From the NCBI GenBank assembly GCA_945873125.1, contig CAMCBV010000019.1:1-54921 (forward strand): 54,921 bases of DNA. Direction: 5' to 3'. Under the pieces are notes generated by a model, which did not search any database, was not told the DNA's origin, and saw nothing but the letters and a program-made list of their open reading frames with translations. The position numbers were made by a program, and so were the translations under genes. Position 1 is the stretch's first letter. Every line of letters starts with the position of its first letter. The DNA comes from Prosthecobacter debontii (GTDB taxonomy: Bacteria; Verrucomicrobiota; Verrucomicrobiia; Verrucomicrobiales; Akkermansiaceae). Shown here piece after piece: positions 44,998 through 52,505 of this stretch.

Positions 44998-45129
44998 ATG
45001 TCTGACATCGCCCACTACCACAAGATCGTCATCTCCCTCAGCGAAACCATCCGCCTGATGGCCGAGATCGACGAAGTGATCGAAACCCACGGCGGCTGGC
45101 CGGGCGCTTTCCAAACCCCAAGCGCGTAG
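44998..45129 (+). CDS. 43-codon ORF duplicating the methylase C-terminal tail
   Basis: Begins with its own ATG (MSDIAHYHKIVISL) and ends with EVIETHGGWPGAFQTPSA and a TAG. The DNA at 45004-45101 differs from the methylase 3' end (44037-44134) at only two of 98 positions. The reading frame is kept, and rhuM starts one base after its stop. It could be a relic left by insertion of the HEPN gene, or a real microprotein equal to the methylase tail. No strong ribosome-binding site is seen. Function unknown. Confidence 0.6.
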   Translation: MSDIAHYHKIVISLSETIRLMAEIDEVIETHGGWPGAFQTPSA

Positions 45130-45130
45130 C

Positions 45131-46102
45131 ATGAGCCAGATCCTCCTTTACCAAAGCGAAGACGGGCGCACGAAGTTGGACGTGCGGCTGGAGAATGAGA
45201 CCCTATGGATCAACCAAAAGCAGCTCACCGAACTCTTCGGCAAGGCCAAGGGAACCATCAGCGAGCACATCAAGCACATCTTTGAGGACGGGGAACTGGA
45301 AGAAATTTCAGTTGTTCGGTTATTCCGAACAACTGCCACCGACGGCAAGATCTACGAGGTTTCCCATTACAATCTGGACATGGTGCTAGCTCTCGGCTTC
45401 CGCGTGCGTAGCCCCATGGCCGTGCGCTTCCGCCAGTGGGCGGCGGACAAGCTCAAGGAATACATCACCAAGGGCTTCGTGCTTGATGACGATCGCTTGA
45501 AAAATCCGCAGGAAGGCAACGATTACTTCGAGGAGCTGACCCGCCGCATCCAGGACATCCGCACCAGTGAGCGGCGCTTTTATCAGAAAATCACCGATAT
45601 CTACGCCACCAGCATTGATTACGACAAAGATGCGCCGCTGACCCAGAGCTTTTACGCCACGGTCCAAAACAAAGTCCACTTCGCCATCCACGGCCAGACC
45701 GCCGCCGAGGTCATCCTCTCACGTGCCGACCGCACTCTGCCAAACATGGGGCTAACAAACTGGGAAGGCGCCCGCATCCGCAAGGCGGACGTGGCCATTG
45801 CCAAAAACTATCTGAACGAGAACGAGCTCCGCGCCCTGAACAACCTCGTGGAACAATATCTCATCTTCGCCCAATCCCAGGCAGAGCGCCGCGTGCCGAT
45901 GACCATGCAGGACTGGATTACGAAGCTGGAAGGATTTCTTACCCTCAACGATCGCGAAGTGCTGAAAAACGCAGGCAAAGTCTCCGCCGATCTCGCCAAA
46001 GAACATGCAGAAGAGGAATTCGTGGCATTCCGCCGAGAGAAGGATCGAACGCTCGAATCCGACTTCGACCAAGCCATTAAAAACCTGCCACCACATGACT
46101 GA
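45131..46102 (+). CDS. rhuM: RhuM family protein
   Basis: A 323-residue protein. The N-terminal DNA-binding-like part (LWINQKQLTELFGKAKGTISEHIKHIFEDGEL) and the YNLDMVLALGFRVRSPMAVRFRQWA block are diagnostic of the RhuM (DUF4145-unrelated, Fic-context) family first noted in a Salmonella pathogenicity island. These genes are often found inside type I or ISP restriction loci, and their role is not known. Start ATG at 45131 follows the tail ORF stop by one base; the stop overlaps the next frame by eight bases. The gene looks intact. Confidence 0.9.
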   Translation: MSQILLYQSEDGRTKLDVRLENETLWINQKQLTELFGKAKGTISEHIKHIFEDGELEEISVVRLFRTTATDGKIYEVSHYNLDMVLALGFRVRSPMAVRFRQWAADKLKEYITKGFVLDDDRLKNPQEGNDYFEELTRRIQDIRTSERRFYQKITDIYATSIDYDKDAPLTQSFYATVQNKVHFAIHGQTAAEVILSRADRTLPNMGLTNWEGARIRKADVAIAKNYLNENELRALNNLVEQYLIFAQSQAERRVPMTMQDWITKLEGFLTLNDREVLKNAGKVSADLAKEHAEEEFVAFRREKDRTLESDFDQAIKNLPPHD

Positions 46103-46961
46103 GATCGACCAAGCCATCGGCGGCTACCCGGGAGAGTTTGCGGGAGCTGGAAATGATATGAGCATGCACCCATCACTAGCGGATTTTGTGAGGATTCAGA
46201 AAGATACCCCCATCTACCGCTACATGGGGCTAGAGGAATTTCACTGCCTCATGAATGGCTCCCTGCGCCTGACATGTCCGTTCAAGTGGGTGGAGGCGGA
46301 TGGCGGTGATCGATGGGAGAATGTGCTTTTTCAAACCAAAATCTATCGCGACGAGAAACAAATCGACACGGAGACAGATGGCAGAAAAACCTATGTCCAC
46401 TGTTGGACACATGTCCCTGAATCCGATGCCATGTGGCGGCTCTATGGGGGTGATCGCAGCGTCAAAATACGAACGACAGCAGAAAAGCTTCTAGCGGCCG
46501 CAAATAACGCCATTCCTCTTGGAAAAAATCTCACCATCCTATTCAAGATAGGCAAGGTCGCATACTTACCGGAAAAACAAATCAAAGCCTTCTTCAGCGA
46601 AAAGCACAGAGTCGTTAATAATATACGCTGTCATCACGAGTCGATGATGATCAAACGCGATTTTTACTCTCATGAAAACGAAGTGCGATTGGTCGCTTAT
46701 GATTTTGATGACAGAAACCGGCGACCCGGAATAGAGCGGCACAATCTGAAGTTCTCCCCAAAAGAGCCAGACCACATGAACATCCAGATTGGTTCGGGCA
46801 CAGCAGGTAAATGGATCGATGAGTTGGTCATCAACCCACGGCTCTCGCATTGCTGTAAACAGGAGGTTCGAAATCAAGTATTGAAGACAAATTTTGATGA
46901 GAAGCGCATCAAAGAAAGCAGTCTGCTAGCCAAACCGGAAATCGTCATTCGTTTTGAATAG
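46095..46961 (+). CDS. DUF2971 protein with a methylase-tail-like N-terminus
   Basis: Up to 288 residues. The DUF2971 region starts near IYRYMGLEEFHCLMNGSLRL and contains CPFKWVEADGGDRWEN and HCWTHVPESDAMWRLYG, typical of this family of unknown function often found in defence and mobile regions. The ATG at 46095 overlaps the rhuM stop by eight bases and gives an N-terminus MTEIDQAIGGYPGEFAGAG. This resembles the methylase end MAEIDEVI...GGWPGAFAGA. An alternative ATG at 46158, preceded by GGGAGCTGG, would omit this segment and may be the true start. Confidence 0.78.
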   Translation: MTEIDQAIGGYPGEFAGAGNDMSMHPSLADFVRIQKDTPIYRYMGLEEFHCLMNGSLRLTCPFKWVEADGGDRWENVLFQTKIYRDEKQIDTETDGRKTYVHCWTHVPESDAMWRLYGGDRSVKIRTTAEKLLAAANNAIPLGKNLTILFKIGKVAYLPEKQIKAFFSEKHRVVNNIRCHHESMMIKRDFYSHENEVRLVAYDFDDRNRRPGIERHNLKFSPKEPDHMNIQIGSGTAGKWIDELVINPRLSHCCKQEVRNQVLKTNFDEKRIKESSLLAKPEIVIRFE

Positions 46962-47163
46962 CTGCTGCAAAGCGGCGGCCACCAAAAATCCCAACTATTT
47001 TTTGGGTGACCCAACTGAAGTTTATCCAATAAAGAAAGTACTACGGCTTACAGGCATCTGCTGCAACTTAACGCATGAATCCATCATGGCTACGACGGGC
47101 AAATTGACGATTGATGATTTCCGATTGTTGATTTTTGAATGAAGAACTGAACGCATTCTCTGC
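46962..47163. repeat. Island end with AATCAACAATC-family repeat
   Basis: Noncoding DNA after the DUF2971 gene. A copy of the AATCAACAATC repeat lies at 47098-47146 on the reverse strand (ATTCAAAAATCAACAATCGG, then AAATCATCAATCGTC), just behind the transporter gene's stop codon. It may mark the right edge of the island. No integrase or tRNA is present here. Confidence 0.7.
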
Positions 47164-48135
47164 TCATTGGCCATACAGCAGATTGCTCATCGCGAGGTAG
47201 AGCGGAATGCCAATGACCAAGTTGAATGGGAAGGTGATTCCTAGTGAAGTGGTGACGTAAACTGCAGGATCGGCATTTGGCAGGGAGGCACGGACGGCGG
47301 CGGGTGCAGCGATGTAGGAGGCGCTGGCGGCGAGGACTGCGAAGATGACTGCTCCGCCTTGGCTGAGGCCGATGGACCATGCGAGGAGGAGTCCGATCAT
47401 TGCCTGAATGACCGGGCTAACGATGGCGAAGGCGATCAGGCTTTTTCTAATGCCTTTGGACTCTTTGATTTTCGCTCCAGCGATGAGACCCATTTCAAGG
47501 AGGAATAACATCAGCACGCCGTAGAAAGGAGAGATGAGGAAGGGTTCAAGAAGGGCACGGCTTTGATCGCTGGCCGTCACTCCGCAGACGATTCCGCAGA
47601 TCAGCAGGATGAAGGTTTTACCAGTAATAACCTCGTGGATGGAGTTTTTGAGAGGGGTTTTGGCCTGTGCGCTGAACATCTTGGCCAGAACCATGGCTAC
47701 GAAAATGGCTGGGATCTCCATGGTTGCCATGATGGCGGGCATGAATTTTTCATAAGGGATGTCTTGCTGATCAAGGAACGCGAGGCAGGCCATGAAGGTG
47801 ACCGCTGAGACAGATCCGTAATGGGCGGCAAGTGCCGCTGCATCCGAGACCCGCAATTTAAGGATTTTCCGGGTGAAGAGAAAAACCAGAATCGGAATCA
47901 GGCTTCCGATCACCAAGGTGATGCCCAAGGGGCCGGCCAGTTCGGTGAGGCTTGAGTCTGAGATGGCTTTGCCACCTTTAAATCCAATCGCGAGAAGCAG
48001 ATAGATGGTCAGGGCTTGGTAGACCTGCTCCGGAAATTTCAGGTCACTTCTGACATAAATGGCGACCATTCCGGCGGCAAAGGCGATGACCGGCGGGGAG
48101 ATAAGGTTGGCGAAGAGCAGGGAGATGGATTCCAT
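47164..48135 (-). CDS. SbtA-type sodium-dependent bicarbonate transporter family
   Basis: A 323-residue integral membrane protein with about ten helices in two inverted halves, of the DUF897/SbtA family. Hallmarks are AAHYGSVSAVTF in the first half and ASASYIAAPAAVRASLPNADP in the second, the paired sodium and bicarbonate binding loops of SbtA. No SbtB (PII-like) gene is next to it. The divergent winged-helix gene 166 bases upstream is a likely regulator. Substrate is inferred; non-cyanobacterial relatives are poorly characterised. Confidence 0.85.
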   Translation of the reverse strand: MESISLLFANLISPPVIAFAAGMVAIYVRSDLKFPEQVYQALTIYLLLAIGFKGGKAISDSSLTELAGPLGITLVIGSLIPILVFLFTRKILKLRVSDAAALAAHYGSVSAVTFMACLAFLDQQDIPYEKFMPAIMATMEIPAIFVAMVLAKMFSAQAKTPLKNSIHEVITGKTFILLICGIVCGVTASDQSRALLEPFLISPFYGVLMLFLLEMGLIAGAKIKESKGIRKSLIAFAIVSPVIQAMIGLLLAWSIGLSQGGAVIFAVLAASASYIAAPAAVRASLPNADPAVYVTTSLGITFPFNLVIGIPLYLAMSNLLYGQ

Positions 48136-48301
48136 AGGCTGTTGTGTCTTGGGGAGGTATAAATGTAAGCCGAATACATACGCAAGTTAAAACACGAAAA
48201 AAATGTCGCGAAACAGAAATGGGTAATAGTTGAGGGTGATATGCTTATTTTATGAATAATTTATCGTGATTTCCGCATCTGTGGATTTTAGATTCTGGAA
48301 T

Positions 48302-48586
48302 ATGAATGATTCTTCAAACTGGACGTTTTTTACCAATCACGCCCACGTCATGGTCTGTTTAGCACGAAGCGGGGATAGGCCCTTGCGCGAAGTGGCAGCG
48401 GACATCGGAATCACCGAGAGGGCCGTGCAACGGATTGTTGCCGATCTGGAAGATGGCGGTTATTTGAAGCGTGAGCGTGAGGGGCGGAGAAATCGGTATT
48501 CGCTGATTCTCGATACGCCACTGCGTCATTCCTTGGAAGCGGATCACTCGATCGGGGATGTTTTGAGGGTTTTTTCGGCGGAGTAA
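48302..48586 (+). CDS. MarR-like winged-helix transcriptional regulator
   Basis: A 94-residue protein dominated by one winged helix-turn-helix. It starts NWTFFTNHAHVMVCLARSGD and continues REVAADIGITERAVQRIVADLEDGGYLKRERE, followed by a short wing and C-terminal helix. It is a single-domain regulator, divergent from the SbtA-like gene. The shared intergenic region (48136-48301) holds an AT-rich inverted word (TTATTTTATGAATAAT). Regulation of the transporter is plausible but unproven. ATG at 48302 is preferred to a GTG twelve codons earlier. Confidence 0.85.
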   Translation: MNDSSNWTFFTNHAHVMVCLARSGDRPLREVAADIGITERAVQRIVADLEDGGYLKREREGRRNRYSLILDTPLRHSLEADHSIGDVLRVFSAE

Positions 48587-48617
48587 GGTATTAGTCCGGC
48601 TTCTAGTTTTCGGATCT

Positions 48618-48642
48618 ACGGTAAACTGGGCCGGTTTACCGT
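48618..48642 (+). terminator. Hairpin after the winged-helix gene
   Basis: ACGGTAAAC pairs with GTTTACCGT around a 7-base loop, 31 bases after the stop. No T-run follows, so it is at best a weak terminator. Confidence 0.4.
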
Positions 48643-48654
48643 GCCTCATTTGTT

Positions 48655-48710
48655 AGAGAGCGGCGGGACGCCGCTTGAACGGCCTGCCCCGACTTGTCGG
48701 GGCAGCTACT
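48655..48710. repeat. GGGACGCCGC-type palindromic repeat, copy B
   Basis: Contains AGCGGCGGGACGCCGCTT, ACGGCCTGCCCCGACTTG and TCGGGGCAGCTAC, i.e. two hairpins in a row. Same layout as copy A (14857-14907). Its right edge overlaps the hemW stop codon. Confidence 0.75.
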
Positions 48711-49806
48711 AGATCAACTCCGCGGCGATGGGGTCGACTAGGGGTCTTCCCAGTTGCGTGAGCGATAGTTGAGACTCACTCATTCTGAGAAGATTCTCGG
48801 TGGCGAGTGCTTTGGCTTTTTCGAGAGATGCGTCGCCGATTAATTCGAGAGGGATGCCTTGAGTCGTGCGGAGGCCGAGCGCGATGAGTTCGATACGGCG
48901 TTGCGCGGGGGTGAGGATTTCCGTTTCGTGGATAGCATTTCCAAGGCTGGAAACTTGGCGAATGTAGGCTGCGGTATCGGGAATATTTTTGTCGCGCGTT
49001 CCGTTCAGGGTTGAGACCGCGGATGGCCCCAGGCCGAGATAATCGCGGCCTATCCAGTAGCCTTGATTGTGGAGGGAGTGATGGTTGGGTTGGGCGTAGT
49101 TTGAAGTTTCGTAGTGATCGAAACCTGCTTCTGTTAGAATGTTTTCAGCGAGGTGGTAATGATCGGCATCGTGATCTTCGTTTTCTTGATAGGTGCCGTT
49201 TTGAAGGGAATCAAAAAACGCGGTGTCTTCTTCGTAGGTGAGGTTGTAGGCAGAGATATGATCGGGTTTCAGAGAAACCGCATGGCGTAAGGTGCTTTCC
49301 CAATCGCTGAGTGACTGGCGGGGAATCGAGAACATGAGGTCGATGTTAACCGAATCGATTCCTGCTTCGCGGAGGGTGTGGACGGATTCGGTGGCTTGTT
49401 CTGGGGAGTGCTCGCGACCGAGGGTTTCTAGGACGTGTGGGATGAATGATTGGATACCGAGAGACACGCGGGTGATGCCGAGAGATTTGAACAAGCGAGC
49501 TTTTTTCAGATCGAAGGTGGCGGGGTTAGCCTCGAGGGTCATTTCCTGAACTTGGCTCAGATCAAATGAGTTTCCGAGGTGATCGAAGAGATCGCTCAGG
49601 TGTTTGGAAGAGAGCATCGAAGGTGTTCCACCACCGAGGTAGATGCTGGTGAGTTTCGGCTCAGAAAGATTGGCTTTTCTCCAAGTAGCTTCTTGTCCGA
49701 TCGCTTGGATGAAATCACCAATCGGAGTATTGCCCGGGGTGTGCTTGTAAAAAGAGCAATACGGGCAGATCCGGTGACAAAAGGGGATGTGGACGTATAA
49801 AAGCAC
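48709..49806 (-). CDS. hemW: HemW-like radical SAM protein
   Basis: A 365-residue radical-SAM protein. The cluster motif is Cys10, Cys14, Cys17 (CHRICPYCSFY), with no fourth cysteine, which marks HemW (heme chaperone) rather than coproporphyrinogen dehydrogenase HemN. GGGTPSML and the EANPATF region bind SAM. The C-terminal HemN_C region includes YWIGRDYLGLGPSAVS. HemW is thought to deliver heme to respiratory enzymes. panB lies upstream on the same strand, separated by 75 bases of repeat words. Confidence 0.9.
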   Translation of the reverse strand: MLLYVHIPFCHRICPYCSFYKHTPGNTPIGDFIQAIGQEATWRKANLSEPKLTSIYLGGGTPSMLSSKHLSDLFDHLGNSFDLSQVQEMTLEANPATFDLKKARLFKSLGITRVSLGIQSFIPHVLETLGREHSPEQATESVHTLREAGIDSVNIDLMFSIPRQSLSDWESTLRHAVSLKPDHISAYNLTYEEDTAFFDSLQNGTYQENEDHDADHYHLAENILTEAGFDHYETSNYAQPNHHSLHNQGYWIGRDYLGLGPSAVSTLNGTRDKNIPDTAAYIRQVSSLGNAIHETEILTPAQRRIELIALGLRTTQGIPLELIGDASLEKAKALATENLLRMSESQLSLTQLGRPLVDPIAAELI

Positions 49807-49881
49807 GAAGTTTCAAATTTCAATTTTCAACTCTCAAGGAAGAGTGGTTTGCGCGACCTAATAACTTTTAACGGATAACTA

Positions 49882-50652
49882 TTAACTCTGCGAGCGGATG
49901 CGGGCGATGTATTTTGCGGCGGCGTCTAGGATGGAAGCGGAGAGATTGGCTTCGGGTTTGGCGAAGGGTGGGACGAACCAAGGGAAGGAACCGAGGAGAT
50001 CGGTGATGACGGTGATTTCACCGTCGCAGGTCGATTCACCGCAACCGATGCCGATGGTGGGGACGGAAAGGGTTTCGGTGATGATTTTTGCGGCAGCTGG
50101 TGTGACGGATTCAAGGATGATGGCGAAGACTCCAGCATCGATGAGGGCATGGGCACCGTCGAGGATGGCTTGGGTTTGTTCGGGGGTTTTGCCTTTTTTA
50201 TGGTAGCCGCCTTCTTCAAGGACACGTTGCGGAAGCATCCCGAGGTGACCACAAACGGGAATGCCGGCTTGGGTGATGGCACGAACTTTGTCGGCCTGGC
50301 GGATCCCTCCTTCGAGCTTCACGGCTTCGGCTCCAGCGGCGACGAGGGCTTTTGCTGTGGTAAGCGCTTGTTCGGGCGTGTCGTAGGTATGGATGGGTAG
50401 ATCGGCAATGATAAGCGCGGCAGGCTTTGCGCGGGCGACAGCTTCGAGGTGGTGAAGAATGTGAGCGAGCGTGACGTGGGTGGTATCTGGAAACCCGAGC
50501 ACGACCATGCCTAGGGAATCGCCTACGAGAAGGATGTCAGCTCCGGCTTGATCGAGTAGTCGTGCCATCGGATAATCGTAACAGGTCAGAGCGGCAATGG
50601 AGCCGGGACCTTTTTTTACGGATAAAGCGGCGACTTTTGAGTTGGGAGTCAC
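49882..50652 (-). CDS. panB: 3-methyl-2-oxobutanoate hydroxymethyltransferase
   Basis: First enzyme of pantothenate synthesis: it adds a hydroxymethyl group from methylenetetrahydrofolate to 2-ketoisovalerate. Of 256 residues, key motifs are LTCYDYPMARLLDQAG, ILLVGDSLGMVVLG (metal-binding Asp), VKLEGG and PVCGHLGMLPQ. The start is GTG at 50652. It lies just after the terminator that ends the tRNA-Glu transcript, so it needs its own promoter. No panC is visible in the window. Confidence 0.95.
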   Translation of the reverse strand: MTPNSKVAALSVKKGPGSIAALTCYDYPMARLLDQAGADILLVGDSLGMVVLGFPDTTHVTLAHILHHLEAVARAKPAALIIADLPIHTYDTPEQALTTAKALVAAGAEAVKLEGGIRQADKVRAITQAGIPVCGHLGMLPQRVLEEGGYHKKGKTPEQTQAILDGAHALIDAGVFAIILESVTPAAAKIITETLSVPTIGIGCGESTCDGEITVITDLLGSFPWFVPPFAKPEANLSASILDAAAKYIARIRSQS

Positions 50653-50679
50653 AAATCGGAAAAATTAAGGGGAATGAAA

Positions 50680-50714
50680 AAGCCTCCGAGGAGCATTGCT
50701 CTGAGCGGAGGCTT
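50680..50714 (-). terminator. Rho-independent terminator of tRNA-Glu
   Basis: On the minus strand, AAGCCTCCG pairs with CGGAGGCTT around a 17-base loop, followed by TTTTTC. It starts about 14 bases after the tRNA 3' end and precedes panB on the same strand. Confidence 0.85.
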
Positions 50715-50727
50715 ATATCCATGAAAA

Positions 50728-50802
50728 TGGCGACCCGTAAGGGAGTCGAACCCTTCTTGCCAGGATGAAAACCTGGAGTCCTAACCGATAGACGAACGGG
50801 TC
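50728..50802 (-). tRNA. tRNA-Glu, anticodon TTC
   Basis: A complete cloverleaf on the minus strand: acceptor GACCCGT/ACGGGTC, discriminator G, encoded CCA, anticodon stem CCAGG/CCTGG with loop TTTTCAT (anticodon TTC), T-loop TTCGACT. It is 75 nt long. A strong terminator follows. Confidence 0.97.
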
Positions 50803-51142
50803 GTTAGTCGCGGTGCGGGCGGAAAGAAAGCGGAGGCATGGATTTGATGCAAGGTTTTTTTGGGAGAAGATGAATATTTTTTTATGGGCATGTGGATTAA
50901 CAAGTTTAAGCCAGCTTTACTGGGCAAATGTTGAATTGACGGAGGTAATACGATGAATAAACCACGAATGAACGCTAAAGGACGCGAATTTGAAGATTTT
51001 TAATTCGAGTTACTTACGGAACTTGCTTCTGAGGCTCAAAATATTCTCTTTGAGTTACTTGATTTGATTCGTGTCCATTAGCGTTCATTCGCGGTTAAAA
51101 TCCTTCTTAGGTGGGGTGGTTTGATTCACGTAAAGGCTTGAT
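50803..51142. repeat. Intergenic region with ATTCGTG-family inverted repeat
   Basis: The region holds an inverted repeat with 30-base arms at 50960-50989 (begins AACCACGAATGAACGCTAAA) and 51067-51096 (three mismatches). The loop of about 77 bases is AT-rich. The rest is AT-rich sequence that may contain the divergent tRNA-Glu and hisS promoters. No ORF is convincing. Confidence 0.85.
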
Positions 51143-52474
51143 ATGTCAGGAGGGCTGTGCATTGTCACCCCCTTCGCAATGGCAGGTTCCACATTTCAAG
51201 CACTTCCCGGTTTCCGTGACTTCACTCCGCGTGAATGTGCGATTCGTAATTATTTGTTTGAGACGTGGCGTCAGGTGGCGCGCCGTTGCGGATATGTGGA
51301 GTATGAAACGCCTATCCTTGAAGACACCGGATTATACCTAAAAAAATCCGGTGGAGAGCTCTCCTCGCAGTTGTTTCGATTTGAAGATCAGGGCGGGCGG
51401 GATGTGACCCTACGACCGGAAGTAACGGCTTCTCTGGCACGAATCGCAGCGGCCGAGCAGCGTCAGTATCCTAAGCCGCTCAAGTGGTTTGAGATCGGTC
51501 AGTGCTTTCGTTACGAGAAACCGCAAAAAGGTAGGGGACGTGAGTTTCACCAGTTCAATGTCGATATTCTCGGTGAAGCCGGTCCCGGTGCGGATGCGGA
51601 ACTGATCGCGCTGGCGGTGGAAACGATGCTTTCGTTCGGTTTTGTGGAGGGAGATTTTGTGGTCCGCATATCCGACAGGAATGCTTGGGTGAAATTCGCG
51701 CAAGCTCGCGGGGTGGGCGATGAAGCGATGCCGGATTTCTTGGGCTTGGTAGATAAGCTTGAGCGTGAAAAGCCTGAGGTGCTTGGCGAGAAATTGGCAA
51801 AATTAGGAACCACCCTTCAGGAGGTGAGTGATTTCGTGGCGAACCCCCAGGATGCCGAAGGATCTTTTCAGGAAATTCTAGCGGATCTCAGAGCGCGTGG
51901 ATTCGGTGCGTTCGTTGAGCTGGATCTGTCAATCGTTCGCGGTCTGGCCTATTATACCGGCGTGGTATTTGAAATTTTTGACTCAAAGAAATCCATGCGC
52001 GCGGTTGCCGGTGGCGGTCGTTATGACACCTTGGTGAAAACCCTATCCGATGGGGCGGTCGATATGCCGGCTACGGGATTTGCGATGGGTGATTACGTGA
52101 TTCGAAACCTCATCGAAGAAACCACCCATGCCTCGATGCAGATGGATGTTTGGTTGATGCGTCACGCAGCGGGATGTGAAGTTTACATGGTGATTCCGGA
52201 TGAATCCGTGCGAGCGGAAGCGCTGTCTTTGGTTACGGCTCTGAGACGTGCCGGAGTTTCGGTGGATCTTCCTCTTGCGGTGGCAAAAGTTGGCAAGCAG
52301 TTTCAGGCGGCTGAAAAATGCGGCGCGCGTTTTGCGGTGATCGTGGTTGCGGAGTTTCCATCGGTGAAAATCAAAAATCTTGCCAACAGGCAGGAAGAAC
52401 ATTGTCAGGCATCGGAATTGGTGACTTGGATCACGAAGCGTTTGGCTGAGCCGGATGGGCCCTTGCTTGCTTGA
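51143..52474 (+). CDS. hisS: Histidyl-tRNA synthetase
   Basis: Class II synthetase that charges tRNA-His. Up to 443 residues: motif 1 region ALPGFRDFTPRECAIRNY, LRPEVTASLAR, motif 2 WFEIGQCFRYEKPQKGRGREFHQFN, the His-binding loop IVRGLAYYTGVVFE and motif 3 area GGGRYDTL, then an anticodon-binding domain. The loop has RGLAYYT rather than the E. coli-type RGLDYYT, as in some other bacterial HisRS groups. Start is uncertain: ATG 51143 or ATG 51179. A perfect AGGAGGG (51148-51154) lies after the first ATG. aspS follows after 31 bases. Confidence 0.92.
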   Translation: MSGGLCIVTPFAMAGSTFQALPGFRDFTPRECAIRNYLFETWRQVARRCGYVEYETPILEDTGLYLKKSGGELSSQLFRFEDQGGRDVTLRPEVTASLARIAAAEQRQYPKPLKWFEIGQCFRYEKPQKGRGREFHQFNVDILGEAGPGADAELIALAVETMLSFGFVEGDFVVRISDRNAWVKFAQARGVGDEAMPDFLGLVDKLEREKPEVLGEKLAKLGTTLQEVSDFVANPQDAEGSFQEILADLRARGFGAFVELDLSIVRGLAYYTGVVFEIFDSKKSMRAVAGGGRYDTLVKTLSDGAVDMPATGFAMGDYVIRNLIEETTHASMQMDVWLMRHAAGCEVYMVIPDESVRAEALSLVTALRRAGVSVDLPLAVAKVGKQFQAAEKCGARFAVIVVAEFPSVKIKNLANRQEEHCQASELVTWITKRLAEPDGPLLA

Positions 52475-52505
52475 AGAGGAAATTTATTAATTAGAGTTTA
52501 AGAAC

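Noticed and set aside
36040..46961. Prophage or integrative element
   Set aside because: No integrase, capsid, terminase or tRNA-derived att site is visible; the gene content is defence only.
46954..47142. 62-residue ORF behind the DUF2971 gene
   Set aside because: Its C-terminal part is translated AATCAACAATC-family repeat and the start overlaps the previous gene; no support.
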